Positions 24,556-33,303 are shown, numbered from the stretch's first letter. The stretch is DNA of 35,458 bases from Nostoc sp. NMS4 (GCF_017115095.1 NZ_JABXKI010000295.1:1-35458), one strand, 5' to 3'. The notes: a model not told the origin generated them from the sequence alone. Program-made: numbers and translations.

Positions 24556-25758
24556 CTAACGCAGTAGCACTCGACTACGGGGACCGATCGCTTGTTTGGG
24601 TGCAGTAGGCATTGTACAACTTTTGACAGAATCCTGTGAACAAGCAGTTTGAGCAAGGGTTGCAGGGTTGACAACTACTTGATTGACTTCTAGAGAATTA
24701 CCATTACTCAATTCCATATTAGGTGTAGTAGAAAGTGATGGAGAATTAGACCCAGATGTATAGGTTGTAGGTGTCGAGGTAGCGATCGCACCACCACTAA
24801 CTGCGGATGTAGGAGCGATCGCACTACCACTAACTGAGGATACAGGAGCGATCGCACCACCACTAACTGAGGACACAGGAGCGATCGCACCACCACTAAC
24901 TGCGGATGTAGGAGCGATCGCACTATTATCAATTACTAATGGGGGAATGGCTGTACTCCCACCGCTAATTACTGGCGGGGGAGTGGGTGTACTCCCACCG
25001 CTAGTTGCTGGTGGGGGAGTCGGTGTACTACCAGTAGTTGGTGTAGGAGTTATGAGAGTTGCAGTTGCAGGGACTTTAATTTGTATTCTTGCTAGGGGTG
25101 AGTTAGTCATTTGCAAAGATGTCACCTTTGGCGAACCTGGGAGATCGGATTTGAAATCAAAGACTGTGGGGGTTGCGCTACCATTGCGATCGCTATATCT
25201 AACTCCATATCCACTCACTTCAAAAGTACCCTGATACTGGTTTCCAGTGTTTGGATCGGTGACAGTACCAGTATATAAGGCTTTTGTGAGATTAAATTCA
25301 TCTTGGACTACTCCTTGAAATGTGGTTCCTGCCAATTGTCCCTGGTATTTGTAAGGTGTCAACTCACCGCCAGAGAGAATCGGCGAAGTGAGAACGCCAT
25401 TAAAGGAGACAATCGGAATGCCTTTAAAGTCAACAAAATAATGCAGACTACCATCACTACGAGTTTGTACCTGCACATAGTCTGACTTGTACACAGGAAC
25501 GTAATTAGGATTATTCTTAGTACCTAAGTTCCGAGAGTAAGTCCCTGCATCGTCTGTATCAACACGAGTAATACTTTGATTGAAATTGGGATTATTTCTG
25601 GGAAGTTGGATAGTACCCGATAATGTGCCAGTGCTTTGAATTGTGATTTGAGCAGAAGCATTTGTTCCACTTAAACCGATGAAGACTGCGGCTAAACAGC
25701 TGTTGCTAACAACTGCACAACCCAATTTATACAAATGAGTTGATGAATTTAATTTCAT
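24556..25758 (-). CDS. secreted protein with Pro/Thr-rich and 11-residue repeats
   Basis: I do not recognise the family. A signal peptide (about residues 1-36, ending NASA) is followed by a beta-rich domain (about 38-235) with TLSGTIQLPRN, DGSLHYFVDFKGIPIVSF and YTGTVTDPNTGNQYQGTFEVSGYG. Then comes a proline/threonine/serine-rich linker (TPTPPPATSGGSTPTPPP) and five copies of an 11-residue unit of the type SGGAIAPVSSV. The remaining tail has two cysteines (TACSQDSVKSC). AGGAG precedes the ATG at 25758. It could be an outer-membrane or surface-bound protein, with the linker acting as a spacer. It lies 3' of the porin gene on the same strand, 150 bases away. Confidence 0.75.
   Translation of the reverse strand: MKLNSSTHLYKLGCAVVSNSCLAAVFIGLSGTNASAQITIQSTGTLSGTIQLPRNNPNFNQSITRVDTDDAGTYSRNLGTKNNPNYVPVYKSDYVQVQTRSDGSLHYFVDFKGIPIVSFNGVLTSPILSGGELTPYKYQGQLAGTTFQGVVQDEFNLTKALYTGTVTDPNTGNQYQGTFEVSGYGVRYSDRNGSATPTVFDFKSDLPGSPKVTSLQMTNSPLARIQIKVPATATLITPTPTTGSTPTPPPATSGGSTPTPPPVISGGSTAIPPLVIDNSAIAPTSAVSGGAIAPVSSVSGGAIAPVSSVSGSAIAPTSAVSGGAIATSTPTTYTSGSNSPSLSTTPNMELSNGNSLEVNQVVVNPATLAQTACSQDSVKSCTMPTAPKQAIGPRSRVLLR
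24782..24921. repeat. 33-bp coding tandem repeat seeded by HIP1
   Basis: GCGATCGC starts at 24782, 24815, 24848, 24881 and 24914, exactly 33 bases apart. Each unit contains (A/T)CCACTAACTG(A/C)GGA(T/C). The array is in frame within the secreted-protein gene, where it encodes an 11-residue unit. Confidence 0.9.
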
Positions 25759-25908
25759 GAAAATTTTGCTCCTTTAATCACCTATAAAAAAAATACGTTT
25801 ATGTTTCTGCATGAGTTTTCCTTGCTATCACTGAATAATGAAAGCATCTAATACTGAATGAGTCAGTATGCAAATAGCGTATTTGATTACATTTACATCA
25901 GTGCAAAA

Positions 25909-27771
25909 TTAAAACCGGAAAGTTGCTCTTAAAGTCCCAACTATTAATGCATCGTTAGCAGAATTGTGATCGGGATTGAAAATGACAAACAAGCCTGGAG
26001 TCAAGGCGATATTCTCGCTGAGTTGGGTACGGTAAAAAACTTCTACGTGAATTGATGTGTCATTGCGTCCACCTGCTGTCCCCCCATCAGAAAAGTTGGG
26101 AAAATTGAAGCCATCGGGTAAAGTACTGGAAGTAATTTTGGGCGGTTGTCCGACAAGAACGCCTCCTAAATTCCCAGGACGTAGCAAATTGGGAAAAGCC
26201 GCAAACACCATCCAGTTAGTAGTTTCTACACTTCCAGAAAGGTGAGATGACTTAGAGGAAGTAAAGCCACCCCAACCACCCAATTGCAAGTTAGGGTTAA
26301 TTCGCCAAGCAACGGAAGCGCCAATGGCTTGGGTATTGAAAGCTGTAGGATCTGCAAAAGGTGAAATCAGTTGAGAATCGCCGATACCACCTCCCAGTAA
26401 GCCATCTGGGGAGTGAGAGTAGAGATAATGTACGCCGACATCGATGTTATTTGTGGGTGCTAAACTTAACTGAGCGCCAGCAGTATATCTACCGCCAAAT
26501 AGTCCGCCCTGCTTGCTGTCGCCAGGAAAACTGGGTATTTCGGCACTATAAACGCCTTGTAAGCTGATGCGATCGCTAATCTGCCAGTCAAAGCCTATAC
26601 CACCACTGCCGTTACCAATACTTAAAATTGGGTTACGCTGACCAAATAGAGAAATTGCACCATCGCTAGAACCTTCTAAAGGGCTAATACCGCGAAAGGT
26701 GTTAATCGGGTTGACTCCCGCCGTTCCTACAACAATTCCCAAGTTCTTCGAGGCGAGAAATCGATAAGATAAGTCACTAATAACTAGATTGTTGTCTGTA
26801 TTTGACTCGAAACCCAACCGTCCCATGTTGGTAGATAGCAACGATGCATTAGAACCCAAATTACCCGCAGACAACCCAGTTAACAGCAAATCTTGCCCTG
26901 TAAATGAAGTTGCTAAGGTTAGTTGAGCGCTACTTGTGAAAGTTAGATTGGTTTTTCCCTGACGTTCAGGTACTCCATCTCTAGGAAATAAATCGACATC
27001 GGGGCTATTGGTTCCTTGAACGCTAAAAATGGCTTGACCAAATAATCTGGTAGTTGTAGAAAACTGATTACTTTGTAGTTCAGTAGTCCGGTTTTCCACA
27101 GCCTCAACACGCTGGTGTAATTGCTGCAACTCAGCCTTGAACTCGCCCTGTAACCTTTGCAGCAAGACTAAATCTTCATTATTAACAGTATTAATTTTAT
27201 TGTTAGCGATTGCATCGTTAATCTTCTCTAAACAAGCATTTAAACCAGCCGCAAATTCATAACGGCTGATGCTACGATTCCCCAGATAATTTCCATCAGC
27301 GTATCCCGCAATGCAGCCATAGCGTTCTACTAAAGACTGCAAAGCACCAAAAGCCCAATCAGAGGGTTCCACATCCTGGAATTGCGATACTGAAGTGACT
27401 TGAGACATTGGGTTGTCTGAGTCTGAGAGATGGGGAGATTGGGATAATTCCTCTGTATTTTCCTGATTCTGTACAACTTCTGTTACAGGTTGAGTATCTT
27501 TTAATTTAGGTAAGTTAGGGGAACTGATAAATTGAATTTTGTCTCTACTTTTTCTAAGTATATTTTCGTACTTATTTTTTATAGCTGACGAGGTGGTTAT
27601 ATCTGGTTGTACGAATTCCGGTGGTGTAATTTCAGCAGGTGAGACAACTTGAGATAAATTATTCTGTGTTGACTGCTGCACCGGATTATTTGATAGAATT
27701 ACGGACTTTTCTGGTGAATTTAGCACAGACATTGGCGCTGTTATCAGCACACTCGCCATCAGTAGACTCAT
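25909..27771 (-). CDS. SLH-domain OprB-type porin (cyanobacterial iron-uptake porin family)
   Basis: The chain has a short N-terminal hydrophobic signal (about 1-18), a disordered Pro/Ser/Thr/Gln-rich stretch (25-125), and one SLH domain FQDVEPSDWAFGALQSLVERYG..YEFAAGLNACLEKI (131-184) that anchors the protein to peptidoglycan-bound polymers. A coiled coil (about 199-235) follows, and then a beta-barrel of about 380 residues ending in the outer-membrane signal ATFRF. This is the layout of cyanobacterial SomA/SomB-like porins. The disordered insert is longer than usual. AGGAG, 5 bases before the ATG at 27771, supports the start. The gene lies about 270 bases 3' of the lipoprotein gene. Confidence 0.93.
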   Translation of the reverse strand: MSLLMASVLITAPMSVLNSPEKSVILSNNPVQQSTQNNLSQVVSPAEITPPEFVQPDITTSSAIKNKYENILRKSRDKIQFISSPNLPKLKDTQPVTEVVQNQENTEELSQSPHLSDSDNPMSQVTSVSQFQDVEPSDWAFGALQSLVERYGCIAGYADGNYLGNRSISRYEFAAGLNACLEKINDAIANNKINTVNNEDLVLLQRLQGEFKAELQQLHQRVEAVENRTTELQSNQFSTTTRLFGQAIFSVQGTNSPDVDLFPRDGVPERQGKTNLTFTSSAQLTLATSFTGQDLLLTGLSAGNLGSNASLLSTNMGRLGFESNTDNNLVISDLSYRFLASKNLGIVVGTAGVNPINTFRGISPLEGSSDGAISLFGQRNPILSIGNGSGGIGFDWQISDRISLQGVYSAEIPSFPGDSKQGGLFGGRYTAGAQLSLAPTNNIDVGVHYLYSHSPDGLLGGGIGDSQLISPFADPTAFNTQAIGASVAWRINPNLQLGGWGGFTSSKSSHLSGSVETTNWMVFAAFPNLLRPGNLGGVLVGQPPKITSSTLPDGFNFPNFSDGGTAGGRNDTSIHVEVFYRTQLSENIALTPGLFVIFNPDHNSANDALIVGTLRATFRF

Positions 27772-27912
27772 ATCACTCCTGGTATTTCATTTGACTTGCA
27801 CCAATATTTCTTTTGACAGACAAAGTTGGTGTATATCAGGAAATTTTTTGAAAAAAAAGTGATAAAAGTTACCCTGGTTCAGAGTGTCAAGGGAAAGTAG
27901 AGGGGCAGGGGA

Positions 27913-27997
27913 GACAAGGGGGACAAGGGGGACAAGGGGGAATTATTGAAGAAGTCTCTTCCTTGTCTCCCCCCTCTTCCTTGTCTACCTTGTCTCT
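27913..27997. repeat. 9-bp tandem repeat with inverted counterpart
   Basis: Three exact GACAAGGGG units run from 27913 to 27939. After a short spacer, CCTTGTCT elements follow at about 27960, 27979 and 27988, complementary to the first block. The tract lies between the porin and lipoprotein genes. It can form a strong hairpin in RNA from either strand. Confidence 0.7.
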
Positions 27998-28037
27998 TCT
28001 CCATGCCCAATGCCCAATCCCCAATGCCCCAGATAGA

Positions 28038-28514
28038 TCACTCTGGCTGACTACAATACTTATTCATCTGATTCACTAATGTATCTGACTGTTTGCCAAG
28101 AGTTGTAGCTGTTGTCAGTGCTGAGTCAATTTCGGCTCTAGCCTTTTGGATTTTTTCTCTACCAGATTCTGAGGCTTGTGCTGTCTTGGTTGCACCAAGC
28201 GCTCTACCTGCCTTAGCGATCGCTTGACTAAGATTTTGAAAAATTTTGACAAAACCGTTTTGAAATTCTTTCAGCTTCGGATCTGTTAGCTTCAGTTCTC
28301 CAATGGATTTAGTCACAAAGTCTAAATCTTTAGATAGCTGTATGCTAGTTATTACTTGCGTTCCTTTATTTTTATCAATTAGAGAAGTTCCAGTATTCAC
28401 AACTCGAATCAGTCGCTGGCACTGGGAAACTTTGTTGTCGCTGCAACTAGTAACGAACAAAGTAATGCTTAGGCTAAGAGTAGCAAGAACAGTATATTTT
28501 TGTAAAACAGACAT
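28038..28514 (-). CDS. putative lipoprotein, 158 aa
   Basis: I take the start at ATG 28514 (MSVLQKYTVLATLSLSITLF), which gives a lipoprotein signal peptide with lipobox VTSC followed by SDNK. The mature part is helical and charged (VTKSIGELKLTDPKLKEFQNGF, then AKAGRALGATKTAQ). It resembles unnamed cyanobacterial lipoproteins, and I do not know the function. An upstream extension to 28715 is open, but it consists of translated intergenic repeats (MNRVST from the palindrome, then SPQFPIPSPQFPIP from a 21-bp tandem), so it is rejected. It stands between the porin and the cobalt/nickel transporter genes, all on the same strand. Confidence 0.7.
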   Translation of the reverse strand: MSVLQKYTVLATLSLSITLFVTSCSDNKVSQCQRLIRVVNTGTSLIDKNKGTQVITSIQLSKDLDFVTKSIGELKLTDPKLKEFQNGFVKIFQNLSQAIAKAGRALGATKTAQASESGREKIQKARAEIDSALTTATTLGKQSDTLVNQMNKYCSQPE

Positions 28515-28579
28515 TAACACCCCGTCAGGCAATAAAACCCACAATATAGTATCCAATATTACGGGTAATTGAGGGGATT

Positions 28580-28680
28580 GGGGACTGGGGATTGGGAATT
28601 GGGGACTGGGGATTGGGAATTGGGGACTGGGGAGATGAGGGAGACAAGGGAGATAAGGAGATAAGGAGATAAGGAGATAA
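28580..28680. repeat. 21-bp and 8-bp tandem repeats
   Basis: Two full copies and one partial copy of a 21-bp unit beginning GGGGACTGGGGATT occupy 28580-28632. Four exact GGAGATAA units follow at 28649-28680. These repeats are translated as SPQFPIP in an open frame on the minus strand, which is a false extension of the lipoprotein gene. Confidence 0.8.
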
Positions 28681-28698
28681 ACAAAACTCCTAACTCTT

Positions 28699-28750
28699 GT
28701 AGAGACGCGATTCATCGCGTCTCTACTTTTAACTCCTAACTCCTAACTCC
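28699..28750. repeat. perfect palindromic repeat with flanking heptamers
   Basis: GTAGAGACGCGAT (28699-28711), a TC centre, then ATCGCGTCTCTAC (28714-28726) form a 13-bp perfect inverted repeat. Three exact TAACTCC units follow at 28730-28750. It lies between the cbiO gene and the lipoprotein gene and could weaken or end read-through. Confidence 0.85.
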
Positions 28751-28761
28751 TAACGCCCAAA

Positions 28762-29595
28762 TCACCAATCTATTGGCAAACCTAACTGGTCTAAAGTAGT
28801 ACCATCTTGTAAAAGTGGTTGAATATCGCTGTCTATTTGAATACGACCACCAGACAGCACCAAAGCGCGTTTCGTGACTCTACCTAACCAATGTAGGTCA
28901 TGGGAGGCAATTAAGATCGCCTCCACTGGTAACTTTAATAACACTTGCGCCAAATGTCGCCGCCATGCTGGATCGAGACCGTTGGTCGGCTCATCCAAAA
29001 TTAGGATTGTTGGTTCTAGGGCTAAAATTGAGGCTAGAGCGGCTAATCGTCTTTGTCCACCAGATAGTTCGTGGGCGGAACGATTGGCGTAAGCTTCTAG
29101 ACCAAAATCAGCTAATAACTGTCGGGCGCGATCGCTAGCCTCTGCTGGTGATATCCCATAGTTACGTGGCCCAAAGGTAATATCTTCTAAGATCGTGGGC
29201 ATAAATAGCTGGTCGTTAGCATCTTGGAAGCTAAAGCCAATTTGACGACGCACTTGGGGTAAAGTTTGCGGTTCTACGGGGATACCATTAATGATAATTT
29301 TCCCTGTTTGCGGTTGTTTTAAACCGATTAGGTTCTCTAGCAAGGTGCTTTTTCCAGAACCAGTTGCTCCCATCAATGCGACGCGATCGCCTTTCTTTAA
29401 GGTAAAAGATATTTCCTGTAATACTGGCTCCTGCTGGGAATATGCATACACTAGGTTTTCAACCTCGACTACGGCTGCATGAGGTTTATCGGTTGATAAT
29501 TGGGGATTAGAAGTTAATGATTTCAAAATTGACAACTCAATATTTAAGGTAGTAGAAACACGATTCATCACGTCTTTTGTAGAGACGCGATTCAT
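28762..29595 (-). CDS. cbiO: ECF transporter ATPase for cobalt/nickel uptake (CbiO-like)
   Basis: This ABC ATPase energises the CbiM/CbiQ importer. Numbered from the longest start: Walker A GATGSGKST (76-84), Q-loop FSFQDANDQ (Q124), signature LSGGQ (177-181), Walker B ILILDEP (197-203) and the switch histidine in ASHDLHW. FQDANDQLF is typical of ECF-type ATPases. The family body starts at about residue 42 (VVEVENLVYAY). The first about 15 residues (MNRVSTKDVMNRVST) come from two tandem copies of a palindromic repeat, so the true start is uncertain. Other in-frame starts are the ATG at 29568 and TTG codons near residues 21 and 24. It follows cbiQ by 20 bases. Confidence 0.92.
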   Translation of the reverse strand: MNRVSTKDVMNRVSTTLNIELSILKSLTSNPQLSTDKPHAAVVEVENLVYAYSQQEPVLQEISFTLKKGDRVALMGATGSGKSTLLENLIGLKQPQTGKIIINGIPVEPQTLPQVRRQIGFSFQDANDQLFMPTILEDITFGPRNYGISPAEASDRARQLLADFGLEAYANRSAHELSGGQRRLAALASILALEPTILILDEPTNGLDPAWRRHLAQVLLKLPVEAILIASHDLHWLGRVTKRALVLSGGRIQIDSDIQPLLQDGTTLDQLGLPIDW

Positions 29596-29603
29596 CGCGT
29601 CTT
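29552..29603. repeat. two tandem copies of the GTAGAGACGCGAT palindrome
   Basis: A degenerate copy (GTAGAAACACGAT..ATCACGTCT, 29552-29575) is followed at once by a better copy (GTAGAGACGCGAT..ATCGCGTCT, 29579-29602). Both sit at the 5' end of cbiO, and each supplies an in-frame ATG followed by AATCG. Confidence 0.8.
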
Positions 29604-29615
29604 AGGGAGAGTAGG

Positions 29616-30269
29616 TTAAATTTTGTAAGAACTTAGAGTGACAACACCAGCGATCGCCCAAGCTAGTAATAAGGCAAAACGTTCTTTTGGTTTAAGGGGA
29701 GAATCTATAGGTAATTGTCCGTTGTAACCACGAGCTACCATTGCCCCATAGACTCGCTCTGCTCTATCTAGACTACGGAGATACAAAGCTCCAATCATGG
29801 CAGCACTAGCATAGCGCAACCATCCCGTAGTTCCAGTCAGACCGCGTAATTGAGCGCTACGCCGCATCCGCGTCACTTCTGAAAGCAAAATTTCCATATA
29901 TTGCCCAGCTAATAACAAGTTTTCCTTTAAAGGTGCTGGTACGGGTAGGCTTTTGAGAGCAATACCGAAACTGTGGGGCGGTAAAGTTAACAAAAAACTA
30001 TTCATCGTCACCAGACAAACCAGCGAACGAACTAGCAAAAAACTGGCTCTTTCCCATCCCAAGGGCAATGCTAGCAATGACAAAAAAATCAATTCTGTGC
30101 CGATTAATCCTCCCAATTGGCGAATTGGTACGTGCAAGAAGCAAGCCCAAAAAAGTGCGATCGCGCCATATACACTTAGTTCATACCAGGCATGATGCTT
30201 TAATAAAGCTGCTCCCACCACAATCACTAGAGACAGTTGCAAGCGTAGCGGTAAGGAAAGTTTAAGCAT
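29616..30269 (-). CDS. cbiQ: ECF transporter transmembrane component CbiQ
   Basis: CbiQ (EcfT) links the substrate-binding CbiM to the ATPase. Five to six hydrophobic segments lie in the first 130 residues. The two coupling-helix motifs expected in EcfT proteins appear as AQLRG (139-143) and VARGYNG (178-184). The 217-residue length is slightly short but within the range seen for CbiQ. Its start overlaps the end of cbiM by 8 bases, so the two are translationally coupled, and cbiO follows after 20 bases. Confidence 0.93.
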   Translation of the reverse strand: MLKLSLPLRLQLSLVIVVGAALLKHHAWYELSVYGAIALFWACFLHVPIRQLGGLIGTELIFLSLLALPLGWERASFLLVRSLVCLVTMNSFLLTLPPHSFGIALKSLPVPAPLKENLLLAGQYMEILLSEVTRMRRSAQLRGLTGTTGWLRYASAAMIGALYLRSLDRAERVYGAMVARGYNGQLPIDSPLKPKERFALLLAWAIAGVVTLSSYKI

Positions 30270-31185
30270 TCTTCGGTCTCACTACCTTGGCAATTCCAAA
30301 GGCAACAGCAAAGCAAACCGCAGCCCCCACCAGTCCAGCGATACTAGTGCCAATCGGCCCCAAACCTTCAATTCCATAGTTAGCTAAGGGAGTTGGCACA
30401 ATTATCCTTACTTGACTTGCTAAGTTGATGAAGCCCTTGTTTTGGGCAACTTTCTTCAAACCATCAGGCCATGCTGAGGCAAAGAGTGATAACACTCCCG
30501 CAATCAAAAAAATGGTGACAATAGGCACTGACCAGCCGCGAAACTTGTGCTGTTCGCCTGGTAACAAATCTGGTCTGGCTCTGGCCAGATAAGTCAGCAC
30601 ACCTCCAGTAATTAGCCCTTCGCCAATACCAATCAAAATATGCACACCTGTCATGGCTGGTAAAATTATCGCTATCGGTGCAGTTCCTGAGAGGGCTAAT
30701 TCAATGGCACAAACGATCGCAGCTACTACTACACTTACACCAGCTGCGATCCCAGCAGCCAAGGGTAAGCGCCCTTTAGACCCACCAAACAGCCTTTGCA
30801 AGGTTTCGGTTAAAACCCAGCCAACCCAAACCCCAACTACTGCCATGTTAAAAATGTTTGCTCCCAAGGCTGTAATGCCACCATCAGCAAATAGCACGGC
30901 TTGAATAATTAAAACTGTGGCGAGACACAACGTTCCTGCCCAAGGACTGCCCAAAACGATCGCAGCTAAGGTTCCCCCTAACAAGTGACCACTAGTACCT
31001 CCTGCTACTGGAAAATTGATCGTTTGGGCGGCAAAAATGAAGGCGGTGGTTAGTCCCAATATCGGGGCACGACGAATACCAAAAGCCTCTTGCGATCGCC
31101 CGAAGGCAACAAACAGCGCTGCCACACTCGCTAAACCGGTAGCCCCTGCCACCGGAATAGAAACAAATCCATCAGGAATATGCAT
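30262..31185 (-). CDS. cbiM: ECF cobalt/nickel-binding component CbiM with fused CbiN-like (PDGLE) part
   Basis: The mature N-terminus MHIPDGFVS places His2 where CbiM/NikM proteins bind Co2+ or Ni2+. A second conserved histidine is in TSGHLLGG (His67). Seven or so membrane helices run to about residue 235. A further segment begins SAWPDGLKKVAQ (238-247) and ends in another helix (281-302), which is the PDGLE/CbiN-type region fused to CbiM. The fused order M-N, Q, O makes a complete importer. Cobalt (for B12) and nickel (for hydrogenase or urease) cannot be told apart here. No nik-specific or cobalamin-synthesis gene is adjacent. Confidence 0.94.
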   Translation of the reverse strand: MHIPDGFVSIPVAGATGLASVAALFVAFGRSQEAFGIRRAPILGLTTAFIFAAQTINFPVAGGTSGHLLGGTLAAIVLGSPWAGTLCLATVLIIQAVLFADGGITALGANIFNMAVVGVWVGWVLTETLQRLFGGSKGRLPLAAGIAAGVSVVVAAIVCAIELALSGTAPIAIILPAMTGVHILIGIGEGLITGGVLTYLARARPDLLPGEQHKFRGWSVPIVTIFLIAGVLSLFASAWPDGLKKVAQNKGFINLASQVRIIVPTPLANYGIEGLGPIGTSIAGLVGAAVCFAVAFGIAKVVRPKNA

Positions 31186-32051
31186 GATCTACCCTGTATT
31201 CTTAGAGGTTATAAAACTACGCCGTCATTAGTAATAACAAACAAAATTTTTCTCTTTTTGGCAATGCCCTACTGGGGGATTTTATAGTGCTACTTTTGAC
31301 ATATTTACAATAGAATGTCTACTAAAATAGTATACCTATTTAGTAACATATTAATTTTTGTTAAGCTTATTTTTTCTATGGCTAGACGCTGACAAATTTG
31401 GCAAAGCAGGACTGTACATATCTACTACCGCAAAGCGTAATTCGTAATTCCTATTACGCAAGGGTTTTAGACATTTAAAATGGTATATAGCAATCCTAAC
31501 AATTGAGAAGTAGTTATAATTCTCAAAAAATAATTTTGATTTTTCTTTGTTTTGTAGTGTCTAATTAATTAGATACTTATTTTATTATTGCATCAACAAA
31601 TAATTTTTTACGGCATAATAAACTCATATAATTAGCATTTGCACTTCACTTTTACCTTGCTGTAAAAAGAGTAATGCATAAGCTTATTACCAAAATTTAC
31701 GATATTCTATATTAAATTAATATTTTTCGTAGTATTCTTAAAAAATCATAAAGATATGCTTAATAAACTGTATATTTGCTGACTTAGTTTACTTAAAGGT
31801 ACAGGATGTTTAGCTAAAAAATACGTAGTTTCCCGTATAATATCATAAAACAACAGGTAAGATGTAAAATTTAAATGAAATTTGGGAAAATACTGGGAAT
31901 CGAAGTACGTAAATTACTAAAATTTTAGAGTAGCTAACTGTAACAAAAGTATTCCTCTGGTTTTAAGTAACTAGGTTCAGTCAATAAAGTCAGCAGATGT
32001 TTACCTCTATTCTCCACGGACTTTACACACCCTCGTTTTGCAATTTGGAAT
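31186..32051. other. 866-base A+T-rich gene-free region
   Basis: This divergent region separates cbiM (leftward) from the GT2/GtrA gene (rightward). It is strongly A+T-rich, with many T- and A-runs, and no credible ORF longer than about 60 codons. I looked for a cobalamin riboswitch before cbiM and found no convincing conserved box. It presumably holds both promoters. An A+T-rich span of this length would also suit a non-coding RNA, but nothing identifies one. Confidence 0.5.
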
Positions 32052-33290
32052 ATGAAAATAAACTCATCCAACTCGCTGTTAACAGTATCAACTGGCCCGC
32101 TAAAGATTTCAGAGTTGCCCCCCAAACCCGTGGGTACAGGTGATAATTCTATTCATCTTTCTCTAGTAATTCCTACTTATAAAGAGCGTGACAACATCAA
32201 GAATGTAGTCAGCATATTGACTCAATTGCTGGATGAATCTATTGCAGGAAACTATGAACTAATAGTGGTAGATGATGATAGCCCAGACCGAACCTGGGAG
32301 ATAGCGCAATCTTTGACGACAGAATACCCCCAGTTGCGGGTGATGCGACGACAACAGGAACGGGGGCTGTCCTCAGCAGTGATTCGTGGGTGGCAAGCAG
32401 CTAGGGGGAGTGTATTGGGGGTAATTGATGGAGATTTACAGCATCCACCAGAGGTACTAATACAACTGTTGCGTAATATTGAGCAGGGAGCAGATTTGGC
32501 AGTAGCTAGCCGTCATGTAGAAGGAGGGGGTGTTAGTAGCTGGAGTGTTGTTAGGCGTTTCTTGTCTCGTGGCGCTCAGTTATTAGGCTTGGTAATCTTA
32601 CCGGGGGTATTGGGCAGAGTTTCCGACCCAATGAGTGGTTATTTTATGGTGCGGCGGAGTGCGATCGCAGGTGCAACACTTAATCCAGTTGGATACAAAA
32701 TTCTCCTAGAAGTAATTGGCCGGGGGAAAGTAGACCAAGTTGCCGAGGTTGGGTATGTGTTTTGCGAACGCAAAGAGGGCGAGAGTAAGGTGACATGGAA
32801 GCAATATATTGATTACATCCACCACTTAGTCCGGTTGCGGCTTTCCACAGGGCGAGTAGGACGATTGAGTAGAAAAGTCAATTTCCCCATCGGTAGATTT
32901 ATCCGTTTTGGGTTTGTTGGCTTGAGTGGTGTATTTGTAGATTTAACCGTGTTTTACTTGCTGCTTACTGTGATTCATTTAGGTTTAACTCGCAGTACGA
33001 TTCTTTCGGCGGGAGTGGCAATCATAAATAATTTCCTATGGAATGATTTATGGACTTTTAGTGATATTTCTCAGAGACAACGCGATCCGCATCAGCGTTT
33101 CAAGCGGTTCTTGAAGTTCAGTGCAGTCTGTTTGGCAGGAGTTATATTACAAACTCTAATAATTAACTTTCTCTATAATGTCTTGGCAATAAATGAGTAT
33201 TTAGCTAAGTTGATTGCGATCGCAGTTGCTACCATCTGGAATTTCTGGATTAATTTAAAACTTAGCTGGCGCGTCACAGACGTGAAATAA
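32052..33290 (+). CDS. dolichyl-phosphate-sugar-synthase-like GT2 fused to a GtrA-like membrane domain
   Basis: Residues about 35-270 form a family 2 glycosyltransferase of the DPM1 type: LSLVIPTYKERDNI (36-49), VVDDDSPDRTWE (72-83), DGDLQHPP (126-133) and SDPMSGYFMVRR. It probably transfers a sugar from a nucleotide donor to polyprenyl phosphate. Residues about 285-410 are a GtrA-like four-helix region (FIRFGFVGLSGVFVDLTVFYLL, and FLWNDLWTFSD). Such fusions handle lipid-linked sugars at the membrane. The ATG has only a weak GGAA upstream. The next gene encodes a polyprenyl-phosphate-sugar-using transferase, which supports a shared pathway. Confidence 0.92.
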   Translation: MKINSSNSLLTVSTGPLKISELPPKPVGTGDNSIHLSLVIPTYKERDNIKNVVSILTQLLDESIAGNYELIVVDDDSPDRTWEIAQSLTTEYPQLRVMRRQQERGLSSAVIRGWQAARGSVLGVIDGDLQHPPEVLIQLLRNIEQGADLAVASRHVEGGGVSSWSVVRRFLSRGAQLLGLVILPGVLGRVSDPMSGYFMVRRSAIAGATLNPVGYKILLEVIGRGKVDQVAEVGYVFCERKEGESKVTWKQYIDYIHHLVRLRLSTGRVGRLSRKVNFPIGRFIRFGFVGLSGVFVDLTVFYLLLTVIHLGLTRSTILSAGVAIINNFLWNDLWTFSDISQRQRDPHQRFKRFLKFSAVCLAGVILQTLIINFLYNVLAINEYLAKLIAIAVATIWNFWINLKLSWRVTDVK

Positions 33291-33303
33291 TCACAACGAG
33301 GGA

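Noticed and set aside
24782-24921. CRISPR-like regular repeats (33-bp period)
   Set aside because: The whole unit repeats with no variable spacers, and it is in frame within a protein-coding gene.
24708-25234. Open frames on both strands over the secreted-protein repeat region
   Set aside because: They are low-complexity readings of the tandem repeat, while the 400-aa frame has a signal peptide and ribosome binding site.
28515-28715. N-terminal extension of the lipoprotein gene (MNRVST..SPQFPIP)
   Set aside because: It is translated palindrome and tandem-repeat DNA; an internal ATG gives a proper lipoprotein signal.
31186-31330. Cobalamin riboswitch in front of cbiM
   Set aside because: No convincing B12-box or conserved core could be read; only a short GGCAATGCCCTACTGGGGGA segment looked structured.
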